From assembly GCA_951812925.1 (NCBI GenBank), contig OX638368.1, forward strand, positions 21,825,187 to 21,889,186: DNA of 64,000 bases, written 5' to 3'. Positions 57,561-64,000 of this stretch are shown here, in pieces. A model generated the notes under the pieces. It did not search any database. It was not told the DNA's origin and saw only the letters and a program-made list of their open reading frames with translations. The translations under genes were made by a program, and so were the position numbers. Origin of the DNA: Calliopum simillimum (lineage: Eukaryota; Arthropoda; Insecta; Diptera; Lauxaniidae). Numbering within the stretch: the first letter of the stretch is position 1; every line of letters begins with the position of its first letter.

Positions 57561-57829
57561 TTTCTTTCATTAAAACGTCGGATAAATTATAAGACTTTCT
57601 AGAAAATTAATTTTTTGGCAACTCTGATAGTGGGAATGTAAATTTATTACACAAATGATTTATCAGAAGAAAACTCATATGAGTTATTTTGGCATTAGAT
57701 TTGAGTCTATTTGAAAATAGAAGTCATAGGTGTTTTCAAATTTTTAAATGTTGTTTGAAAAATTAAAAATTAAAACAATTTCAACAATATAAATTAAAAA
57801 CAATAAAAAATTTACAGTCAGAGAAAAAA

Positions 57830-58174
57830 TCATACAGAAAAACATAAGAGAACTAGTCTGAAGTGCCTTTTAGCAAAAATGATATTACTCAAAGCAGATT
57901 TATCTTTCTTTATAATATCAATAGTGATTTTGATTGGTTCAAGAGTTCGAGCTAATTGTTTAATAATTTTAAATTCGCTACAGTGGATCGAAGAAACCTT
58001 TAAGTCAATACAAACTGTTTTTATGCTACTCTCAAGCATAATAAAGTGCTGCAGCATATCTAAAAGACTACTCCATCTCATTTTGCAATCTAAGATTAAC
58101 TTCAGCTCTTTATTATGTTCAATTTTAACATAATGTTGTAAGACTTCGTTTTTTGTTGGTGATTTTTGGAACAT
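57830..58174 (-). pseudogene. hAT transposase central fragment
   Basis: hAT transposases use an RNase H-like core interrupted by a helical insertion. This 114-residue minus-strand frame contains LILDCKMRWSSLLDMLQHFI (the D.. TRW.S...ML element of the core) and TLEPIKITIDIIKKDKSALS, matching the (L)LEPF...T..LS...A segment. The N-terminal zinc finger is not found, and the frame ends before the C-terminal dimerization region. Confidence 0.85.
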
Positions 58175-58639
58175 TCTAACAATTTTTCTAACCTAAAAAA
58201 CTTACTAAAGAAATCCCGGGATTGGTAGCACTAATCCCGGGATTTTCGGGACTGCAAAAAGGCTCGAATCCCGGGATCCCGGGATCCCGGAATCCCGGGA
58301 CTGAAATCCCTAATCTGAACATAGCTTTTTTCAAACACGTCAGGTTTCCAAGATATCCTGCTTCAAGTGCCGAGCCGTTATTGAAGCTATACCACACTTA
58401 CATTAAATGACGTATATATAACTGACAACGGCATCCGATAATCATAACTTTACTTATTAAACTTTAAAAACTTGAAAAATATTGTATTAAAGATCGGTCA
58501 AAATCTTCTAAAAATTTTTCACGTTACATAGACGGTCGCGATCGAAACAATCATCATCCAAGTTCTTGCAAATTTTCTCTATACAAAGAGCATAAGAGTT
58601 GCATGATTGTTTCGATCGTGGCAGTCTGTGTAATAACTC

Positions 58640-58850
58640 TTTGCACGTTTTTTTATAAAAAAATACATTTAACGCACTAAATAATTATAGTTTACTTTTC
58701 TTACTTTTGATTCCCTTTAGTATTGATTTTAAACTTTTTTGGTTAATAAATTCCGATTTCATTCCAAAAAAGTTTGAAATTTATTCCAAAAAAGTATAAA
58801 ATTTATTCCAAAATAGTTTAAAATTAATACTTTTTTGGTATTGTTCTATA
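58640..58850 (-). repeat. dispersed repeat, inverse copy of 38325-38490
   Basis: AGTTTACTTTTCTTACTTTT, AAAAAGTTTGAAATTTATTC and AAAATTAATACTTTTTTGG mirror the 38.3 kb copy. Confidence 0.6.
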
Positions 58851-58910
58851 TATACAATACTTTTAGATTTTAAAATTAAACTAAAATTTTTACTGTGTAG
58901 TTTAATTGTA

Positions 58911-59889
58911 TATGGGTGAATCTCCGAAAATTATACCAAAACATGCCTTATTTTGTCACCAACTATTTTTTTTATTTTTTTTTGTTTTTTTATTAATATT
59001 AGATAAAGAATATAATGACCTTAATTTCGGGAACCTTTTAATAAAATGAACATAAACTTTCAGGGTTGCCTATTTTTTTTTTTTTTAAGTTTCGCTTAAA
59101 CAATAAATGTATTTCAAAAATTAAAATAAAATTTTAGTCTCAAAACGCTAAAATGTACTTTTGAAAAATCTGACATAAATTTTTAAGGTTGCCACATGGT
59201 TTTATACAATTTTTAAAAAATATATCTGGGCGTTTCTAAGACCAAAAATTTAAATTTAGTCAAAAAACATAAGAATTAAATAAGATCTTCGAAAATAGCC
59301 AGGTGACAACCCTAAAAATTTATGTTGGATTTTTAAAAGTTTATTTTATTGCCTTAAGATTAAATTTAAGCTTTTATTTTTAAACAAATGGCTTAAGCAA
59401 AACTTACAAAAAAAAAAACTGGTGGCAACATCAAAAGTTTCACACAATTTTAAAAATATTTGTCTGAGCGTTTCCGAAACCAAAAATTTAAATTTTGTCA
59501 AAAAAAGCAAGAATTATATAAGATTTTCGAAAATAACCAGGTGGCAACCCTAAAAATTTATGTTGGAACGTCGCAAAACTTATGGATAGCCCCTAATCAA
59601 AAAAAGGAAAATTAGTTCAACAAGTCTAATGAATTTACCAATAAACAACAATGTCTCGTAAGAGAAGCATTTTTACGGAGTAAATTTGACGCGGGAATCA
59701 CTATACGGGAGAATGACAAAATATTGCAAAAACAGTAATATCACAATAAAAATAGCAATTTTTTTTTTAAGTTGAAACTGGTTGATATCCTGTCTAATAG
59801 TTTATTTATTTAACTATATAAAGATAAAAGAATATGTATAATAACATGTTATATAAAAAAACTTACAGGGAGAATGACAAACACACGGA
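58911..59889 (+). mobile_element. TA-R family repeat, forward copy (D1)
   Basis: Begins after TA (58909-58910) with TATGGGTGAATCTCCGAAAA and runs in the same order as copy A1, including GGTGGCAACATCAAAAG and the block 59500-59885 shared with 2010-2420. It stops where the CTACGTTTCCACC-family MITE begins. Confidence 0.6.
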
Positions 59890-59890
59890 G

Positions 59891-60266
59891 ATTTAACTGT
59901 CACGAGACTTAGAAATAAATCTAGTCGTTAAATCCAATCCACTTTCACTGGCCGAAAGAGGTTTATTTTTGACAGTAAATGTCACATGCGGACAAATAAA
60001 AGTGGTTCTTCTTTTTCTTTTTAATATTTATCTTCTATTTACTTTTTTAACGACATTTAATGCCAATTGTCAAAGTTAACTGATGCCGCTTGGTCGAAAA
60101 TACCCAAAATCGGTAGTCTTATTGAGATTTATAGGAAGATTTAAAATAAAACAGAAGTAGATTTATTTTTGTACGTTAAATCACATAATTTACAACGTGA
60201 TTTCAAGCTTAATCTCGAAACAGCCGTAAATCACTTTATAAATCTCCAGTGGAAACGTAGTATAAG
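59891..60266. mobile_element. MITE of the CTACGTTTCCACC family
   Basis: The right end GTGGAAACGTAG with TATAAG matches the element at 40981-41371. Shared interior phrases include TTTTTGACAGTAAATGTCA, CATTTAATGCCAATTGTCAA and AAATCGGTAG. The left terminus is degraded. Confidence 0.6.
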
Positions 60267-60299
60267 TAGTAAAAACTAAAAATGGGAAATTTTATCGAA

Positions 60300-60910
60300 A
60301 AACTGGATATCAAAATGTATTTTTTGTTACGGTTTGCTACTTGCGTTAATGCAAACGAACCAAATCATTGTGTATGTGCCAATGACTTACTGAATGACTG
60401 GCAAAAATCGCATGTCCACTTCAGAATCTGAAGTTCAGTTTCTCTTTTATCGTCATTGTCGTAATCATCATAATCATATTCGTCGTCATCCATATCGTCT
60501 TGCTGATCTTGTTTCAGTTTTTGTTTTTCCTGTTTCTGTAGCTGACTGTGTGGCGTTCAGTTGTGAGTGAGTGAGTACGTGCCGCGTGTCTGTGCAACAA
60601 TGTTGCGCAAATGCTTGATCTTCATGTGCTAAACATGAATTACTGCGTAAAGCAAGCGTTGGGACGCTCGCAGGGCGATATTTCGTTAAATCTCTTTCAA
60701 CTCACCGTTTTCAATAATGTGTATTATTCTCAGACACTTTACCTTGTGCCACACCCCTTTGTAGCTGCTTTCTAGTTATGGAATTTGTGCTCTTCTCTCG
60801 TTGGAGCCTGACACAAACAGGTCGTTCTTTGAATTTGCTGCGTTTTCATTCAGTTGAATGTTTGAAAGTTTTTCTGCAAAATTTTCTATTTTTATTTGGT
60901 TTGTAAGTAT
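60300..60910 (+). promoter_or_regulatory. non-repetitive island with a perfect DSX/DM site and an initiator-like motif
   Basis: GC-richer than its surroundings and unlike any repeat in the window. TTCAGTTGTGAGTG (initiator-like TCAGTT at 60557-60562) is followed about 35 bp on by GCAACAATGTTGC. It lies about 8.5 kb downstream of DM exon B, inside the presumed intron, flanked by opposed TA-R copies. Candidate intronic enhancer, alternative promoter or autoregulatory element. No open frame of interest. Confidence 0.4.
60594..60606. promoter_or_regulatory. perfect DSX binding-site consensus
   Basis: GCAACAATGTTGC equals the optimal palindromic Drosophila DSX site (core ACAATGT with GNN/NNC flanks). 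Its right half, AATGTTGCG, also fits the related MAB-3 site. Being in the presumed dsx locus, it may mediate autoregulation. Confidence 0.6.
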
Positions 60911-61290
60911 TTAGTAGTCTCAAGAACATCACTAGGAAATGCCAAACAACGGAAAAAGGCATACTTTACACAAATGATGATTTGAAGTGTTTCGTAAGAA
61001 TTTCATTTATGCTAGCAATAAGTACTTGCAATAAAGATATTCTACTTGGATCTGGCGAAATGAAAAGTCGATAAATATTTTTTAGATATTTTTGAGATAA
61101 ACAACTTTATAGTTGACCATGGGCCCTTCGAACTTGAGAGCTAATACCGAAAAAATCTGTGAAAGCTGAAAATTTCCAAATGATAACAAAAAATATATAA
61201 AATGTCGAGATAATCGTATCTTCAGTTTAAAATTTGATATGTTAGCTATTTGATACAGATACTTTACTAGATTTCTATACGAATTGCTTA
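60911..61290. other. unassigned AT-rich DNA
   Basis: Nothing recognisable. Confidence 0.4.
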
Positions 61291-62582
61291 GAAAAAAAAA
61301 AAATGTTTAATATTTTATTATGAAATTTTAGCATAAAGTGTTAAAAAGTCATTCTCCGTCCTGTCCCTAACCACTTTTTAGTGCACTTAATATGCCCGTT
61401 TCGCATATTACATTATTTCCTAAAAAAAAAACTTATACGACATTGTTTGGACAGATACTTCAGCTACTGTTTTTCTGTGTTAACTCTTCAAAAAAATTTT
61501 TTTTTTGTATAGAATTGACAACCGTAAAAGTTGGTCCCTCAATTTAGACTATCTCCGTTCAGTTTTTCTTATTCTAACTGTAAATCTTTTAAATTTTGAG
61601 TAAATAGAGAACTAAAAGTGAAGGGAAAGAGAAAATTCAGTGCATTTTCAGCTCAGTCAGTTTTGGTTTTTTGACAGTGAGTGTTCGTGTGTTTTTTTTT
61701 TAAAAAAAGTTTAAAAATTTTTTAAAGAACGCAAGTGTGCATCATTCTTCGCTTAAGTTTTTTTTTGTATATTACTAAACAAATTATTTTATCTTTATAT
61801 AAGTAAAACATTAAACAATTAAAGGGGCTTTCCACCAGTTTCAACATTTTTAAAAAAAAATTGCTATTTTCATCGTGATATTAAGGTTTTTGGAACATTT
61901 CGTCATTTTCCGTTTAATCATTCTTCACCTGGTTTTATTTTTGTTAGTTTTGCTTAAACAACTTATTTAAAAAAAAAAAAAATTTAGTCTTAAAACACTT
62001 AAATAAACTTTTTAAAAACCAAACATTTTCAGGGTTGCCACCTGGTTATTTTCGAAAATCTTATATATATCTAAATTTTTTGATTGAATTGAAATTTTTG
62101 GTTTCAGAAACGCTTATATAATTTTTTGTAAATTTTTACAAAACTTTCGGTGCTGCCACCCGGTTGCAATAACAAAAAAAAAAACAAGCATATGGCAACC
62201 CCGCAACCATTTGTATAATTTAAAAAAAGTTAATCTGTGCGTTTCTGAAACCAAAAATTTATATATATTCAAAACAAGTAAGATTTAAAATAAATTTTTG
62301 AAAAAACCCATGTGGCAACCCTAAAAGTTTATGTTGGATTTTTCAAAAGCTTTTTTAAGCGTTTTGAGACTACAATTTTATTTTAATTTTTTAAATATAT
62401 TGCTTAAGCAAAACTTAAAAAAAAAATAATAGATGGCAACAATGAAAGCTTATGTTCATTTTTTAAAAATATTGTAGAAGTTAAAGTCATCATGTTCTTT
62501 ACCTTTAAGTAATCAAAAAATAAAAAAAAATAGGTGGAAACAAAAGGCGTGTTTTGGTACATTTTTCGGAGGTTTGCCCATG
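61290..62582 (-). mobile_element. TA-R family repeat, reverse copy (D2)
   Basis: Reads inversely through AGTCATTCTCCGTCCTGTCC, CCGTTTCGCATATTACAT, CAGCTACTG, GTTGCCACCTGGTTATTTTC and ends with GGTACATTTTTCGGAGGTTT and GCCCATG before TA (62583-62584). The family terminus is therefore present at the outer side, as in D1. D1 and D2 together form an inverted pair around the 60.3-61.3 kb island. Confidence 0.6.
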
Positions 62583-62584
62583 TA

Positions 62585-64000
62585 CACATGTCAAAGAATA
62601 TCATTGCGATCAATACTGGAAAAGTTCAAAGAATTTGTAGAAATCGAAGTTCATAACATGAAAAAAGATGAAAAAATAATAAATAATTTGCATAAAATGC
62701 GATCCCTTTCAATGACCTATACATCCTTCCACAACTGTTCACATTCATGGATTTCCTTCTTCAATGACCTTTTGCAAATGATTTTTGGCTTACCGCATCC
62801 TCTATTGCCTCATGGTTTCCACTTGTAGGTAAGTTTCTGAAACGAATACTCGTACATCCCATTTTTTTTAGTTATTTAAACCAACGCTCAAGAGATAGTC
62901 CCTTTAATTATATATTTGATGAAAAAAAATGCGGTAAAAATTTCTTTTATTGATTACTGCAAAAATTGCAGTAAAAATTAAGCTTTGCTGATTATTGAAA
63001 AAAATTGAAGTAAAAATTAAATTTTTCACTGATTACTGAAAAAAATTGCTATAAAAATACATTTTTACAGATAATGAAAATAGTTACTGGTAGTTAAAAC
63101 CTCTAAATTAAATAAATCAGTTAAAAAATGCAATAAATTTTTTTGATCTTGGTAGGTACTCTATTAGCTTTTCTCAAAACAAGCAATTCAAAACCAATAT
63201 CGCTGAGGTTTTTCCTTCTGTAACGATTCACGATCCCATCGAAGAGAAACAACCGTATAGATGCAGATGACGGTAATCAAAAAAATTTACTGATAATTCA
63301 AACATTATTTCATTTTCAGTACAAGTTAACCGATATTTTTTTCAGTAATCAGTAAAATGTTATTGGCACTTTATTGCAATATCATTAAAAATTTATTTAA
63401 CCGCAATTCTACTGGTACTGCAAATTGCCCATCTATGGTTTTTATGGTTTTTTATCTATGGTGGGAAGAGACAGGCATCTCAAACTATCTTGAGATGTTC
63501 CATTTCAATGTTTGGTAACAGTTTGGTTGGAGCTTTGCGCAGTACCTGTCTAAACCATCACCAAATTTTCAGAGTTCAAAGGAGATACATAAGTGAAGCT
63601 GTTAGCATTTTCAATGCCATTCTTGACAGCAACGGTGTGTTCTGAGAGGTATATGGATGCTATAGTCTATTGATTGGGTCGTAACAAATATGCTGAAAAG
63701 GAAGTAAGATGTTCACGGGTTTTTATAACAGAAATTGGTCAATTGGTCATTAAAGATGGAAAAACCGCAGAATGCTATTATAAATATTAGTGGGTGGAAA
63801 TCGGGTGGGAGAGGTAACTGCACCCTTTACAGTTTTATCAAAATATCTAGCGATCGAAGCAAAATTTAGTTTTTTTTTTAACTTTTTGTAGTGAATTAAA
63901 TTTGCCATCGAAATGGCTTATTCAAAAAACTTAAAAAAAAAAATTTCTTAGACAATAAATTTTAGCCCATATCGCACCTTTGATGCGTTAAAGAATCACG
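62585..64000. other. unassigned AT-rich DNA with a short tandem repeat
   Basis: At about 62950-63080 a ~40-bp unit (TGATTACTGAAAAAAATTG, AGTAAAAATTAA) repeats about three times. The plus-strand frame at 62574-62828 starts in the TA-R end, has no recognisable domain, and is followed by GTAGGTAAGT; I have no evidence that it is an exon. Confidence 0.4.

Larger units (their letters stand above)
55997..58312 (-). mobile_element. hAT element with CCCGGGAT sub-terminal repeats
   Basis: A perfect 8-bp direct repeat ATCTGAAC (55989-55996 and 58313-58320) flanks ends that both begin TAGGGATT when read inward. Both sub-terminal regions are dense in ATCCCGGGAT and variants (about 56028-56095; 58210-58300), presumably transposase binding sites. 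Minus-strand transposase pieces lie between. Length is 2316 bp, of which about 900 bp is another nested element, so much of the coding region is missing. Inactive. Confidence 0.92.

Noticed and set aside
62574..62828. 84-residue plus-strand frame followed by GTAGGTAAGT, possibly an exon with a donor
   Set aside because: No domain, starts within the TA-R terminus, and no acceptor or homology supports it.

Overview
The window looks like intergenic and intronic DNA from a fly, probably a higher (schizophoran, perhaps calyptrate) dipteran. It is very AT-rich, packed with decayed DNA transposons and MITEs, and nearly devoid of coding sequence. The only convincing host coding sequences are two plus-strand exons, 35081-35903 and 51063-51894. 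Each encodes the N-terminal DM (doublesex/mab-3) zinc-binding domain of a doublesex (dsx) protein. Both start MVS..NWT, carry an intact CC-H-H-CCCC module, continue into His/Gln/Ala/Ser-rich linkers, and end at NGAN(V/I)P followed by a GTGAGT donor in the same phase. They differ at many synonymous and a few replacement positions, so they are an old tandem duplication in which both copies still look coding.

Layout. 1-5.1 kb: a degenerate minisatellite and two opposed copies of a TA-flanked repeat (family 'TA-R'). 5.2-6.1 kb: a repeat I call N1. 6.3-9.2 kb: a hAT-type MITE and a PIF/Harbinger-type element. 10.7-13.0 kb: TA-R interrupted by a deleted mariner. 14.5-19.8 kb: hAT-type MITEs, one holding a Transib-like element; an N1 copy with 141-bp tandem units; a 409-bp hairpin element. 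21.1-24.9 kb: a foldback element split by a Tc1 relic, a tRNA-like fragment and a LINE tail. 26.4-27.7 kb: a satellite with higher-order structure. 30.5-31.1 and 38.6-39.2 kb: two GC-richer islands sharing a 22/26 block, probably the duplicated dsx promoter/first-exon region. 33.0-33.9 kb: a small Mutator-like element with a perfect 9-bp target duplication. 40.9-50.7 kb: more MITEs, a second deleted mariner, nested foldbacks and tandem repeats. 52.6-58.3 kb: a minisatellite, N1, an integrase-like relic and a hAT element with a perfect 8-bp duplication. 58.9-62.6 kb: a second opposed TA-R pair flanking a non-repetitive island that holds a perfect DSX/DM binding-site consensus.

Interpretation. 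The window appears to be the 5' half of a dsx locus: promoter/first exon A (about 30.8 kb), DM exon A (35.1 kb), promoter/first exon B (about 38.9 kb), DM exon B (51.1 kb), and long transposon-filled introns. The dsx oligomerization and sex-specific exons were not found between the two DM exons or in the 12 kb after the second. DM exon A may therefore splice past B to shared downstream exons, which would make one locus with alternative DNA-binding domains. That is inference and needs transcripts.

All transposon calls rest on reading inverted ends, target duplications and residual protein motifs by eye. No alignment or database search was possible.
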